This document shows, one piece after another, positions 1 through 8,913 of a stretch of DNA of 64,000 nucleotides. The notes below the pieces were generated by a model. It ran no database searches, was not told the origin of the DNA, and was given only the letters and a program-made list of their open reading frames with translations. This stretch comes from Methanosphaera sp. ISO3-F5. GTDB taxonomy: Archaea; Methanobacteriota; Methanobacteria; Methanobacteriales; Methanobacteriaceae. The DNA lies in contig NZ_CP118753.2 in assembly GCF_034480035.2 (NCBI RefSeq), positions 786,001 to 850,000 of the forward strand. The letters run 5' to 3'. Numbering within the stretch: the first letter of the stretch is position 1; every line of letters starts with the position of its first letter. The position numbers and the translations under genes were made by a program.

Positions 1-788
1 GCAGTATCAATACAAGCAACATTATACTGATGAACCTTAAGAATTTCCTCAATAATCTCAGGACTAGAAGCACAATAACCAACACGTAAACCAGTCATAG
101 CATAAGCCTTACTAAAACCATTTATCGTCACAGCATTATCAGTAAAACTCTGGAAACTATAATGTTTCTTACCATAAATAATCTTCTCATAGATTTCATC
201 AGAAAAAATAATAAATTCCTTATCAGTAGCAAGATCACTAATAGCCTTAATATCCTCTTTTTCCATAACAGCACCAGTAGGATTACAAGGAGAATTAATT
301 ACAATTGCCTTAGTGTCCGGAGTAAGAGCATCCTCAACATCAGATACTGTAGTTTTAAACCCATTTTTGCTACTTGACTTAACAGGAACACTATTTGCAC
401 CAGCAAGACGTACACACTCAGCATAAGATAAAAAACCAGGATCTGGAATTAAAACATCATCACCCGGATTAACAAGTGCCTGAATACTAGAATATAAAGC
501 TTCACTAGCACCAACAGTAACAATCACATCATCACTGGAAACTCTGATATCATTATCTTTATTTAATTTACGAGCAATACTTTCACGTAACTTTGGTTCA
601 CCCTTATTCTGTGAATAATGAGTAAAATTATTATCCAATGCATTCTTCAATGATTCAATAATATGTTTTGGACAATCAAAATCAGGTTCACCAAGTGCTA
701 GATTAATAGCAGTAGGACTAGCCTGTTCAAACATTTTACGTACCTGTGATAAATTAATATCTTTAACTCTATCTGCTCCAATATTCAT
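1..788 (-). CDS. Class I/II PLP-dependent aminotransferase (3' end cut by window edge)
   Basis: Fold-type I aminotransferase of the aspartate/aromatic type, transferring an amino group via pyridoxal phosphate in the cytoplasm. Reading the minus strand from the ATG at 788 gives an uninterrupted frame to the window edge (about 262 residues). It has the family's N-terminal substrate segment (ALGEPDFDCPKHI), the GASEALYSSIQ cofactor segment, INSPCNPTGAV, the SDEIYEKI motif whose Asp pairs with the PLP ring nitrogen, and NGFSKAYAMTGLRVGY, whose Lys forms the Schiff base. The C-terminal part lies outside the window. It starts 29 bp after the radical SAM gene on the same strand, with GAGGTAG as ribosome site, so the two are probably co-transcribed. 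The exact substrate cannot be read from the sequence. Confidence 0.93.
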   Translation of the reverse strand, partial: MNIGADRVKDINLSQVRKMFEQASPTAINLALGEPDFDCPKHIIESLKNALDNNFTHYSQNKGEPKLRESIARKLNKDNDIRVSSDDVIVTVGASEALYSSIQALVNPGDDVLIPDPGFLSYAECVRLAGANSVPVKSSSKNGFKTTVSDVEDALTPDTKAIVINSPCNPTGAVMEKEDIKAISDLATDKEFIIFSDEIYEKIIYGKKHYSFQSFTDNAVTINGFSKAYAMTGLRVGYCASSPEIIEEILKVHQYNVACIDT

Positions 789-817
789 AATAAACTACCT
801 CAATTCAAATTAAAACT

Positions 818-2377
818 CTAATTACAACTTCCACAATTATAACAACCATCACTTTCACACCATGGAGTTACAATAGCATCATTTACTTTTTCATACTCTT
901 TTACCAGGAATTTTTCATTAATACCAACATCAATTTCATGCCAAGGAACATGATAATCATCATTCAACTTAGCTTTATTAATACTATATGCAAGCTTGTA
1001 CCAATCCTTAAATGAAATTTTATCTCCCACTTTTAACAAATCATTTAATTCAACACCACTATTAGTAAGAACATACTGTATAGTAGCTTTTTTCAAGTTT
1101 TCTTGTTTATTTCTATGTCTTAGACGAACACTGTACTTCTTAAACCTATCAAACAGGGTATCATAATCAAAACCCATAAACTGTAAAGGAGTATGAGGTT
1201 TAGGAATCAGAGGATTAACACTAGTTGTAATGGCATTATAACGAACACCACGACTAGTTATTGCTCTAAGAAAATTAACTAACTCTAAAACGTCATCATT
1301 GGTTTCACCGGGAGTACCTAAAAGAAGATACATTTTCACTTTTAACTTCAAGTCAAGAGCCCGGTCAATAGTACTGACAATATCCTTATCAGTCATTGGC
1401 TTATTAAGCTTAAGACGTTGCTTATAAGTGGTTTCAGGTGCAATGGTAATAGTTTTCATACCACTTGTCTTAAAAATCTCTAAAAGTTCATCACTAACAG
1501 ATTCAACACGAAGTGATGGAGTAGCAATCTGAAAACCATCCTCATATAAATTCCAACATAACTCCTCAATCTTACTATAATCACTAACAGCCTCACCAAT
1601 AAGTGCAACCTTGTTATGACCAGTTGCATGACGAGTTTTAACAGCAGTGTCTAATAGAATATCTAGTGGCACTTCACGTCGGGGCCTGTACATACAACCA
1701 CTCATACAAAACCTACATCCACGGGTACAACCTCGTGAAACTTCCATAAGGAATGCATCAGTACCAAATGCAGGAACAAACTTCTTATTATCAGTTTTGG
1801 TTACAATCTGGTAAATAGGTCTCCAAGCATCCTTCATATTCTTAACTTGTTGTATTTTCACTGGTTCACCAGGTTTATAAACACCAGGTATGTCCAGGAA
1901 ATCATAAATGTCTTCACGGGGGTTATTTGTATCACTCCTGACATCAATGATATCATCAATAATCATCTCAGCATCACCTATTACAAACAAGTCAATAAAC
2001 TTGGAAATAGGAAGAGGATTGGATGCTGCACAAGGGCCCCCGGCAATTACTAAGGGGTCGTTTGGACGTCTGTTCTTGCTTTCTAATGGAATATTGCTAC
2101 GTTTTAACATGTCAATCATGTTAAAATAGTCCTGTTCAAATTGTAAAGTAAATCCCACAATATCAAAATCAGCAAGGTCACTTCTGGTTTCAATACTCTT
2201 GGTTTGTGGATAAATAACTCTTTCACAATAAATATCCTCACGAGCATTAAGATAATCATAGATAATCTGATAACCTAACGAAGTCATTGCAACCCTATAA
2301 ACATTAGGATAACATGAAGCAAAACGTGTTATCACTTTTCTAGGATTTTTAATTACTGTGTTATATTCTTCAATCAT
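818..2377 (-). CDS. Radical SAM protein, B12-binding-like N-terminus (YgiQ/TIGR03960-like)
   Basis: 519 residues. Residues 1-180 look like a B12-binding-type Rossmann domain (FASCYPNVYRVAMTSLGYQ; later VIAGGPCAASNP). The radical SAM core follows, with CTRGCRFC giving the CxxxCxxC 4Fe-4S site at Cys217, Cys221 and Cys224. The C-terminus carries a further Cys cluster (WCESDGCYNCGSCN) that could bind a second cluster. Members cleave S-adenosylmethionine to start radical chemistry; the substrate of this archaeal subfamily is not known to me. It is first in a likely two-gene operon with the aminotransferase. The ribosome site before the ATG is weak. Confidence 0.85.
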   Translation of the reverse strand: MIEEYNTVIKNPRKVITRFASCYPNVYRVAMTSLGYQIIYDYLNAREDIYCERVIYPQTKSIETRSDLADFDIVGFTLQFEQDYFNMIDMLKRSNIPLESKNRRPNDPLVIAGGPCAASNPLPISKFIDLFVIGDAEMIIDDIIDVRSDTNNPREDIYDFLDIPGVYKPGEPVKIQQVKNMKDAWRPIYQIVTKTDNKKFVPAFGTDAFLMEVSRGCTRGCRFCMSGCMYRPRREVPLDILLDTAVKTRHATGHNKVALIGEAVSDYSKIEELCWNLYEDGFQIATPSLRVESVSDELLEIFKTSGMKTITIAPETTYKQRLKLNKPMTDKDIVSTIDRALDLKLKVKMYLLLGTPGETNDDVLELVNFLRAITSRGVRYNAITTSVNPLIPKPHTPLQFMGFDYDTLFDRFKKYSVRLRHRNKQENLKKATIQYVLTNSGVELNDLLKVGDKISFKDWYKLAYSINKAKLNDDYHVPWHEIDVGINEKFLVKEYEKVNDAIVTPWCESDGCYNCGSCN

Positions 2378-2872
2378 TTTAATATTCCATTATAAACTAG
2401 TAAGTTATATTTATATAATTATAAATTATTATTTTTATTCATTATTATTAGTCAAATTATTTAAGATTAATCTTTAATTTGAAATATGATCATAAATTAA
2501 GAAAAACATGATGGATAAATGCAGGTATTAATGAACTAAAACTATTTTGCATTTTGTATGTAATGACATGAAAAATTTAAACTATATATTATGTTACACA
2601 ACTGATTGAATGAACCAATAATGGAATATGTAATTTTTAATGGAATTTATCAACTATTTATATGATTTAATTTATTGCTGAAATTAATATTAAATAAATT
2701 ATGAATTATAAAAGTTAATTTGAAAAGGAGAATTAATTTCGTGGTGCAAGATATTCTAAACTTATATTTAATGTATTTTTGGGGATAATATCTCTTAAAA
2801 TTCTAGATTTTAATTAAAAGAGTATTAGTAAGTTAACTGTCTATGATATTTTGGTTTTCACACATTTTATAT
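2378..2872. other. Gene-free AT-rich spacer
   Basis: I see no credible gene here. A 15-codon reading frame starts with GTG at 2741 after an AAGGAG-like sequence on the plus strand, but it is too short to call. The spacer separates the radical SAM promoter from the decayed hepT gene. Confidence 0.5.
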
Positions 2873-3251
2873 TTATAGCAATTTTTTCTTTAATTCCTTG
2901 AGAATAGTTTCAAAGAATTCCTTTATTATGGGTTTCATTATTTAAAGTATTTCAAAGAATGACAAAATTTACTCTAAGATAATTATGAGCAAACTGATGT
3001 CTCATTCCAATCACATCAGGCCATGGAAAAAAATTATTATCATCTTTGATATATTTAGATAATTTTTCAGAATATTCTTCAATGTTAATAACAATCATCC
3101 CCGCTGAAAGAGAGTTTCTTTTATCATTAATAAATTCATTATAATCATAATTAATTTCATCTAATAAATATTCAACATCTGAACAGTTTTCCTAAATGAA
3201 CTCAAATTATTCAATATCTATTTGTATAGGATTTTTATCTTTTTTTTTCAT
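2873..3251 (-). pseudogene. hepT: hepT-like HEPN toxin (DUF86), inactivated
   Basis: Minus-strand remnant of a HepT-type HEPN ribonuclease toxin. From an ATG at 3251 the frame reads MKKKDKNPIQIDIE, is interrupted by TAA (3207-3209) and TAG (3192-3194), then reads CSDVEYLLDEINYDYNEF and PWPDVIGMRHQFAHNYLRVN. The last segment holds the HEPN catalytic Rx4H motif (RHQFAH) and the Asn-Tyr that HepT targets/antitoxins act on. A TGA at 2952-2954 sits where a Trp is usual. After a further shift the frame continues as IIKEFFETILKELKKKLL to a stop at 2873, which matches the HepT C-terminus. Total span (about 126 codons) equals a whole HepT, so this is a full-length gene killed by several lesions. In the family, HepT is an RNase neutralised by MntA. 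Confidence 0.75.
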
Positions 3252-3648
3252 ATAATAATACTCCATATTTTTTTTAATCTTATTTAAAAATTTAGGGTTT
3301 TCAATATTTGTTGAAACTAAATTAACATGGCAACCAAAAAAGTGATTTTAATTTTCTTACTAATGAAGAATATTGAAGTAATCCCGTTAATTCACTATTA
3401 TATAAAAGATTAATATCACTATCTTCAGTTGCTTCACCTTTTGATATGATTCAAACAAGAATAAACTTATAAATTATACTCTTGGGTATTATGTACTGAT
3501 TTTTCTTTAATTTTATCAATACTGTATACCATTTTTTAATAGTCTCCTTCGTTTGACTAATAGTACTTTTTATATGCAGATAAATAATTTTTTGATTGAA
3601 ATACATTTCATTATAATTATTCATTTTTTGGTTTTTTAAAGTCAACAA
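3252..3648 (-). pseudogene. mntA: mntA-like nucleotidyltransferase antitoxin, inactivated
   Basis: Minus-strand remnant of an MNT-domain minimal nucleotidyltransferase. A 65-codon open start (ATG at 3648, ending IYKFILV) runs into TGA at 3451-3453. In the same frame the sequence continues ISKGEATEDSDINLLYNSEL, recognisable as the family signature GSxxxGxxxxxSDIDL with the Gly-Ser lost near the stop and the second Asp changed to Asn. Near a run of A residues around 3335 the frame shifts and reads GCHVNLVSTNIENPKFLNKI, the usual MntA C-terminus, running straight into hepT. In intact MntA/HepT pairs this enzyme AMPylates the toxin. Gene order (antitoxin first) matches known operons. Confidence 0.72.
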
Positions 3649-3761
3649 GAATACTTTTATTTATCTCTTAAAAAAACTGATAAATATGATTTAATATTAT
3701 TTTAAATATTATATTAAACAAAGAGTTATAATAGTATTTAATTATTTTTGAGGATATTATT

Positions 3762-4220
3762 TTGAATAAAAAGTATAAAAAGATAGCAGTTGGTGGAACT
3801 TTTGATAAGTTCCATAGGGGTCATGAAAAACTACTTGGTACTGCTTTTGAATTGGGTGATGAAGTTTTAATTGGGGTTTCTTCTGATGTTTTTGCAAGTA
3901 GTAAAAGTCATGAAATTGAACCATTGGATAAGAGGGTTTGTAAAATTATTTCCTTCTTGGAACAATTTGATAATACTTATGAAATAAAGGAGATTTTTGA
4001 TTCTTGCGGTACTGCTGATGTTGACTCTGATCTTGATGCTATTGTTGTCAGTGAAGAAACTGAAAAGTCTGCTGAGTATATTAATAGTTTACGTTATGAA
4101 CGTAATCTTGAATTACTGGATATTATTGTTATTGAATGGATAATGGCTGATGATGGGACTCCTATTTCTTCTACACGTATACGTAAGGGGGAGATAAATA
4201 AGAAAGGTAAGTTATTATAA
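3762..4220 (+). CDS. coaD: Phosphopantetheine adenylyltransferase (archaeal type)
   Basis: Transfers AMP from ATP to 4'-phosphopantetheine to make dephospho-CoA, the penultimate step of coenzyme A synthesis, in the cytosol. 152 residues, the usual archaeal length. The nucleotidyltransferase signature GGTFDKFHRGH lies at residues 11-21 (Thr/His motif that binds ATP phosphates), and the second signature ISSTRIRKGEI is near the C-terminus. The start is TTG at 3762, supported by GAGG about 9 bases upstream. The codon style is T-rich (gtt, gat, ttt), unlike the A/C-ending codons of the glycosyltransferase at 4764. Its stop overlaps by 6 bp the end of a convergent pilin gene. Confidence 0.93.
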   Translation: MNKKYKKIAVGGTFDKFHRGHEKLLGTAFELGDEVLIGVSSDVFASSKSHEIEPLDKRVCKIISFLEQFDNTYEIKEIFDSCGTADVDSDLDAIVVSEETEKSAEYINSLRYERNLELLDIIVIEWIMADDGTPISSTRIRKGEINKKGKLL

Positions 4221-4394
4221 TTTGTTAAGTATATTATCTCTTCCGGTTATTATTACTTCTTTTGTCTGGTTTGTTATCTCATGGAGTGTATTTGTTGTGT
4301 AGTATGCTGTTATCAGTACTATCATGCTCATTATTGAAAGAATTAATATTAGTTCTGCACTTACTTGTCCTTTGCTATCTAGTTTTATTTTCAT
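4215..4394 (-). CDS. Class III signal peptide pilin-like protein (59 aa)
   Basis: Short reading frame on the minus strand: MKIKLDSKGQVSAELILILS, continuing for 59 codons to TAA at 4215-4217. The N-terminus has the archaeal class III prepilin signature: a short basic leader, then KGQ followed by a hydrophobic stretch of about 20 residues, with Glu at +5 of the mature protein. This type is cut before the Gln by an EppA-type prepilin peptidase and assembled into adhesion pili. It starts 7 bp after the next pilin gene on the same strand, so they form an operon. A peptidase gene is in the window at 32732. Confidence 0.82.
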   Translation of the reverse strand: MKIKLDSKGQVSAELILILSIMSMIVLITAYYTTNTLHEITNQTKEVIITGRDNILNKL

Positions 4395-4401
4395 ATTTTT
4401 T

Positions 4402-4590
4402 CTAGGTTTTTGTTAGGTTTTGTCTTATTTGTTCGGCATCATCTTTGGCATTGAATGTTTCTCCGTTTGAGAAGTAGTTTGAATATATTTGTAGTGCTAC
4501 TAATGCTATTATTATCACTCCTCCGAAGAGTAGTATGTATTCTGCTGCTCCTTGTCCTTTTTCGTCTTTTATGATGTTTATTATGTTCAC
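4402..4590 (-). CDS. Class III signal peptide pilin (62 aa)
   Basis: 62-residue pilin precursor. After a 12-residue leader comes KGQGAAEYILLFGG, the class III motif (Q at +1, Glu at +5 after cleavage) leading into a hydrophobic helix, then a short polar tail NYFSNGETFNAKDDAEQ. Proteins of this size form the thin pili of methanogens. The ribosome site GGAGGTG lies just upstream of the ATG. It is followed after 7 bp by a second pilin-like gene. The promoter region at 4591-4763 is shared with a divergent glycosyltransferase and has several AGTAATA/TATTACT elements. Confidence 0.88.
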   Translation of the reverse strand: MNIINIIKDEKGQGAAEYILLFGGVIIIALVALQIYSNYFSNGETFNAKDDAEQIRQNLTKT

Positions 4591-4763
4591 CTCCTAATGT
4601 ATTACTATTTACACTTTTTAGTAATAATATTATATAAGTATTACTATTACTCTAATAAAGTAATAATTTTTAAGAAAAAAATATAACATATAACAAAAAA
4701 CATAATAATAACAAATAAAGCAAAAAACACACAAACAAAAAAACTTCAAAGGAAAAGAAAAAA
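4591..4763. promoter_or_regulatory. Divergent promoter region with AGTAATA/TATTACT repeats
   Basis: The spacer between the pilin operon (minus) and the glycosyltransferase (plus) holds GTATTACTA at 4599-4607, AGTAATAAT at 4620-4628, AGTATTACT at 4637-4645 and AGTAATAAT at 4659-4667 around a TATATAAG box (4630-4638). The same 9-mer AGTATTACT occurs in the promoters at 47150 and 54484. Possible operator elements, but low-complexity AT sequence makes chance matches common. Confidence 0.35.
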
Positions 4764-5911
4764 ATGAAAATACTAATAACAACATGCGGAGTAGGAATAG
4801 GACACGCATCCAGAGACATAGCACTAGCACAATACCTGGAACAAAACCAACACCAAATAGAATTCGCAAGCTATGGATCAGGACTAAACTACCTAAAAAA
4901 ATACAAATACAAAACACACAACCTACCCCCAATGAACTTTGAAGGAAAAGAAGGAGAAATAAACATCGAAGAATCAATAAAACAATCCAAAGACATACCA
5001 TTCACATTCATAAAAAGCATGTACAAAGAATCAAGAATCATAAAAAAATCAAAACCAGACATAATAATATCAGACTCACACTACTCCATGCCAATAACAG
5101 CAAAATTCCTAAACATACCATGCTACATAATAACAAACGACCTAACATTCGGATTCTCAAAAAGCACAGAACTAAAAAGCATAAAATACTTCGAAAAAGG
5201 AATAAGAAAATTCATAATAGAAATAACAAAAGGATGCCAAAAAATACTCATACCAGACATACCAGGAAACATACAAATACCCGAAGAACTACAAAACAAA
5301 ACATCACACATCGGACCACTACTACACAACAACTACAAACAAATAGACACAAAAGAAAACCTAAGAAAAAAACACAAATTCACAAACAACGAAAAAATAA
5401 TAGTAGTAACCATAGGAGGAAGTGAATTCGGAAAAATCCTAATAAAAAACATCTGCACAATATCAGAACAAATAAAAGCAGATAAAATAATAATATTCAC
5501 AGGACTAGAAGTAAAATCAGAATCATTCCACAACTTCAACAAAGAAAAACTAATAATCAAAGACTTCACACACAACCTAGTAGAATGGATGAAACTATCG
5601 ACCTAACAATAACACTCGCAGGACACACAACAAGCATGGAACTAATATCAATACAAAAACCAAACATAATGATACCAATAACAAACCACATAGAACAAGA
5701 AAGAAACGCAAAACGAATGAAACAATGCGGAATAACAATAACAACAGAAATAAACAATCCACCAGAACTACTAAAACAAATAAACAAAACACTAGACAAC
5801 ATAGAAAACATAAAAATAAACAGAGAATACTACAATACATTCATAGAATATGATGGACGAAAGAATGCACATAACATAATAACAAATTTTAATCAAATAA
5901 AACAAATATAA
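4764..5911 (+). pseudogene. MurG-like glycosyltransferase (MJ1255/TIGR00661-like), frameshifted
   Basis: Two overlapping frames make one GT28/MurG-like protein of about 380 residues. The first frame (4764-5606) carries the Rossmann start MKILITTCGVGIGHASRD and the interdomain VVTIGGSEFGK. It ends HNLVEWMKLST then stop. The second frame (from about 5600 to 5911) continues DLTITLAGHTTSMELISIQKP, the conserved nucleotide-sugar-binding GH(T)TSMEL segment. Adding one base between the tc and gac near 5600 restores WMKLSDLTITLAGHTT, the expected family sequence, so a single base has been lost. Either it is a recent inactivating deletion, a programmed shift or a sequence error. Both frames retain the same A/C-ending codon style, so decay is recent if real. 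The intact enzyme would add a sugar to a lipid-linked precursor. Confidence 0.8.
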
Positions 5912-5935
5912 CAATAACAAATGAAGGTGATTAGA

Positions 5936-6640
5936 GTGAAAATAGAATACTTGGGACATTCAGCATTTGAAATAACAACAGAAGAAGGAATGAAAATATT
6001 AATAGACCCATTCATAAGTGCAAACCCATCATGCACAAAACCAGTCGAATTATTTAAACCAGACATAATACTAGTAACACACGGACACATGGACCACTTC
6101 GGAGACACACTAGAAATAGCAAACAATACAGGAGCAACAGTAATATCAACACATGAAATAGCAACATTCATACAAAAACAAGGACTAAACGCCATAGGCA
6201 TGAACATTGGAGGATCAATATCAGTAAACAACCTAATAAACATAACAATGACAGATGCAAGGCACTCATCCGGCCTAGACTTCCTAGAAAACATGGAAGA
6301 AGGAGGAGTATCCACAGGATTTGTAATAACCCTAGAAAACGGCAAAAAAATATACCATGCAGGAGACACAGGGCTCTTCGGAGACATGAAAATGGTCATA
6401 GGAGACATATACCAACCAGATATAGCACTATTGCCAATAGGTGACAAATTCACAATGGGAATCGAAGACGCAGCAATAGCAGCATCATGGCTACAATCCA
6501 GAATAGTAATACCAATGCACTATGATACATTCGAAGAAATAGAACAAGACACAAACCTCTTTGCAAAATATGTGGAAGAAGCAAGTCTTGGAACAATCAC
6601 AGTAGTACTTCAACCAGGAGAAAACTACCAAGAAGAATAA
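5936..6640 (+). CDS. UPF0173 metal-dependent hydrolase (metallo-beta-lactamase fold)
   Basis: About 234 residues, the normal size of UPF0173 proteins. The metal-binding THGHMDHFGDT motif (HxHxDH) is near residues 48-58. Further ligands are likely in TDARHSS, in HAGDTGLFGD and in the C-terminal PMHYDTFEEI. The fold hydrolyses ester or phosphodiester-type bonds with one or two metal ions; the physiological substrate is unknown. I prefer the GTG at 5936 because GGTGA lies 5 bases before it; an in-frame ATG at 5921 would add five residues but contains that ribosome site. Small gap after the broken glycosyltransferase, same strand. Confidence 0.88.
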   Translation: MKIEYLGHSAFEITTEEGMKILIDPFISANPSCTKPVELFKPDIILVTHGHMDHFGDTLEIANNTGATVISTHEIATFIQKQGLNAIGMNIGGSISVNNLINITMTDARHSSGLDFLENMEEGGVSTGFVITLENGKKIYHAGDTGLFGDMKMVIGDIYQPDIALLPIGDKFTMGIEDAAIAASWLQSRIVIPMHYDTFEEIEQDTNLFAKYVEEASLGTITVVLQPGENYQEE

Positions 6641-6747
6641 ATTATAATAAATAACATAAAAAATAAAAATAGAACTAGGAAAGATTAAACAAAAAAACTA
6701 AAATTATATCCTAAAAAAAATAATACATAAGAAAATAATCATTTTTC

Positions 6748-8754
6748 TTATAAAATCTTTCCATATTTTTGTTTATACTCACGTACATCAAGTAAATCAC
6801 ATTTACCGCTAGGTAAACTACGTACGATATCATCAACACCAAACATTTTTTCTGAATCAATCTTACTCAAAATTTCCTTACTTATACGCTCTTTTTTAGT
6901 AAAACCTGGCTTGACAATAACAAAATTATCAGTTAAACGTTCAACACACTGAACAGGACCAGCCATAACACGTTTATCACCATCATAATCAACTATGCCA
7001 ATAGCAATCAATACAGGAACATTACGAATAAAATTCTTACGACCACGAATAACAAAAGCACCCTTCTTCAAGAACTCACCAGACTGAGGAGTCTTAGAAA
7101 CCTGATCCAAATTAACCCAATAACTATCATAACTACTAAAACCCTCACTCCAAGCACTACTATAACTACTAGCAAAACAAGCAGCATCATAAAGAGTACT
7201 TTCAGGAATTACTTCATCACCATCATTCTGGACAATAGTGGAAGGAGCACCATGAATATCACAATGTAAATAAATATCATTATTCTTAGAGTATTTCTTC
7301 ACAACCTGTTCATTACTATTTGCATCACGACCACCAATGACAAGAAAACCGTCACGACTAATAAACCATCTGAGTTTCTCATACCATTTAAGTTCACGTT
7401 TAACCTTAGGCTTCTGCTTCTCTTTAAGCTCCGCGATAGCAACTTCCTTCTTATCCTGTAAACGTTTAATCTCTTTCTTAGTATTTTCAATAGCTTCCTT
7501 CACACCACTAATCTTTCGTTTAGCCTTCTTACCCTTATTATAATATTTTTCAGTACTCTCAGGAATACCAATATTACTATCAACCTGAACAACAACATCA
7601 TCCAATTTCAATGTAAGAACACCCATCTTATCAACAGATTCAATCATACTAAGCTCAGGAATATTACCTTCCTTCTTAGATTTCTTAATAATCGATGAAA
7701 TTTCCTTCCAGGAATATTTAAGCCGAGCATTACTTATAACATCAAGTATCTGCTGGATTTCATTATAATGGGCATAAATTGTATCTCCCTTATGTTGTGT
7801 ATCATCAATAGTTTTATAAAATCCTTTCAGTGATTCTTCCTGCATATGTAAACGTTTTTCAAACTTACCTATACGTTTACTCCATGCATCTTCCTCCTGG
7901 TTTTTAATTTCGTTAACTATTTTTTTACTATAAAAATCATCAGCAGCTTTATTAAATGTTTCAAAAGTTTTACTTTCAAAACCTTCATAATTATTTAAGT
8001 TAATAGGAACCAAATCCTTATTTTTAGAATTATCCTCCTTATCAAGTATTATCTGAGGATTAGGTTCATTCTCTACTCTATAAAATAATTTCTTAATAGC
8101 TTCATCCAATTCATATACTTCATCATCACTTATTTCACCAGCAGGAGTAGACTTGTCAATATTTGTATATCCTATAACTTCTTCAGCATATAACCCGCCA
8201 AGACCATTTGTAGCAATAGTACGAGTAATATCAGCATCAGAACTTTCAAGAACACTTCTTATCTCTGAGGGATTAGTATTATTAATATTAATGCCCTTCT
8301 CTGGAGGATACTTGTACTCTTCATGAGAAGTAACCTTACGGTCCTGCCATTTCCTATGCTTTAATGGAGAAATAATATTCTTATTCTCATCAAGTAGAAT
8401 AACATTACCTTTACTAAATAATTCCACGACAAGAGTATACTCCACATTCTTCTGAACAGTAATTTCTATGATTCTATCAAAATTATGTTGCTTAACACTG
8501 GTAATACTACCTCCAGCCAAATGTTTTCTAAGAAGCATAGGAAAATTTGGTGGAATGGTTGGATTAGGTTGTGGATAATCGGTTAAATGAATACGAACAC
8601 CTGCCTGCATAACCAAATCCTTACGTCCCTCACCAGCCTTTCTTAATTTAATTCTAATAGTATCATATGTAGGCTGATATGACTTATCAATACGGGCACC
8701 AATAAGTTCATCATTCAATTCCTTCACAATTCTGTAAACATCTACATTAGACAT
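6748..8754 (-). CDS. rqcH: Rqc2/NEMF homologue RqcH (NFACT family)
   Basis: 668-residue NFACT protein, the archaeal counterpart of eukaryotic NEMF/Rqc2 and bacterial RqcH. These bind large ribosomal subunits blocked by peptidyl-tRNA and take part in ribosome-associated quality control, with C-terminal tailing in characterised members. The N-terminal NFACT-N domain opens SNVDVYRIVKELNDELIGARIDK, with PNFPMLLRKHL near residue 75. A long coiled coil occupies about 290-430. The NFACT-R (DUF814) domain follows (LKWYEKLRWFISRDGFLVIGGRDA, then HCDIHGAPSTIVQN). Single gene between spacers, transcribed towards the hydrolase. Confidence 0.92.
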   Translation of the reverse strand: MSNVDVYRIVKELNDELIGARIDKSYQPTYDTIRIKLRKAGEGRKDLVMQAGVRIHLTDYPQPNPTIPPNFPMLLRKHLAGGSITSVKQHNFDRIIEITVQKNVEYTLVVELFSKGNVILLDENKNIISPLKHRKWQDRKVTSHEEYKYPPEKGININNTNPSEIRSVLESSDADITRTIATNGLGGLYAEEVIGYTNIDKSTPAGEISDDEVYELDEAIKKLFYRVENEPNPQIILDKEDNSKNKDLVPINLNNYEGFESKTFETFNKAADDFYSKKIVNEIKNQEEDAWSKRIGKFEKRLHMQEESLKGFYKTIDDTQHKGDTIYAHYNEIQQILDVISNARLKYSWKEISSIIKKSKKEGNIPELSMIESVDKMGVLTLKLDDVVVQVDSNIGIPESTEKYYNKGKKAKRKISGVKEAIENTKKEIKRLQDKKEVAIAELKEKQKPKVKRELKWYEKLRWFISRDGFLVIGGRDANSNEQVVKKYSKNNDIYLHCDIHGAPSTIVQNDGDEVIPESTLYDAACFASSYSSAWSEGFSSYDSYWVNLDQVSKTPQSGEFLKKGAFVIRGRKNFIRNVPVLIAIGIVDYDGDKRVMAGPVQCVERLTDNFVIVKPGFTKKERISKEILSKIDSEKMFGVDDIVRSLPSGKCDLLDVREYKQKYGKIL

Positions 8755-8913
8755 TGATTTAATAATAACACTCTCAAAATAATTTTCTATATAATTCTAT
8801 AACTCTCATCTTAATTAAAATTTCCATTATGATTTATAAGTAATATTTTTAATCTAAAAACTATAAAATAATATATAAAAATGATTATTTTTTCATGTTG
8901 AGAAGTGTGTAAT

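Noticed and set aside
2741..2788. 15-codon frame with AAGGAG upstream in the spacer after radical SAM
   Set aside because: Too short, and the spacing to GTG is long; nothing supports translation.
5120..5425. Lys/Asn/Arg-rich 101-codon frame inside the glycosyltransferase gene
   Set aside because: Shifted frame of the A/C-rich coding sequence; content is a by-product of ACA/ATA/AAA codons.
5893..6453. 186-codon frame opposite the UPF0173 hydrolase
   Set aside because: Antisense shadow; the plus-strand frame has the HxHxDH motif and a ribosome site.
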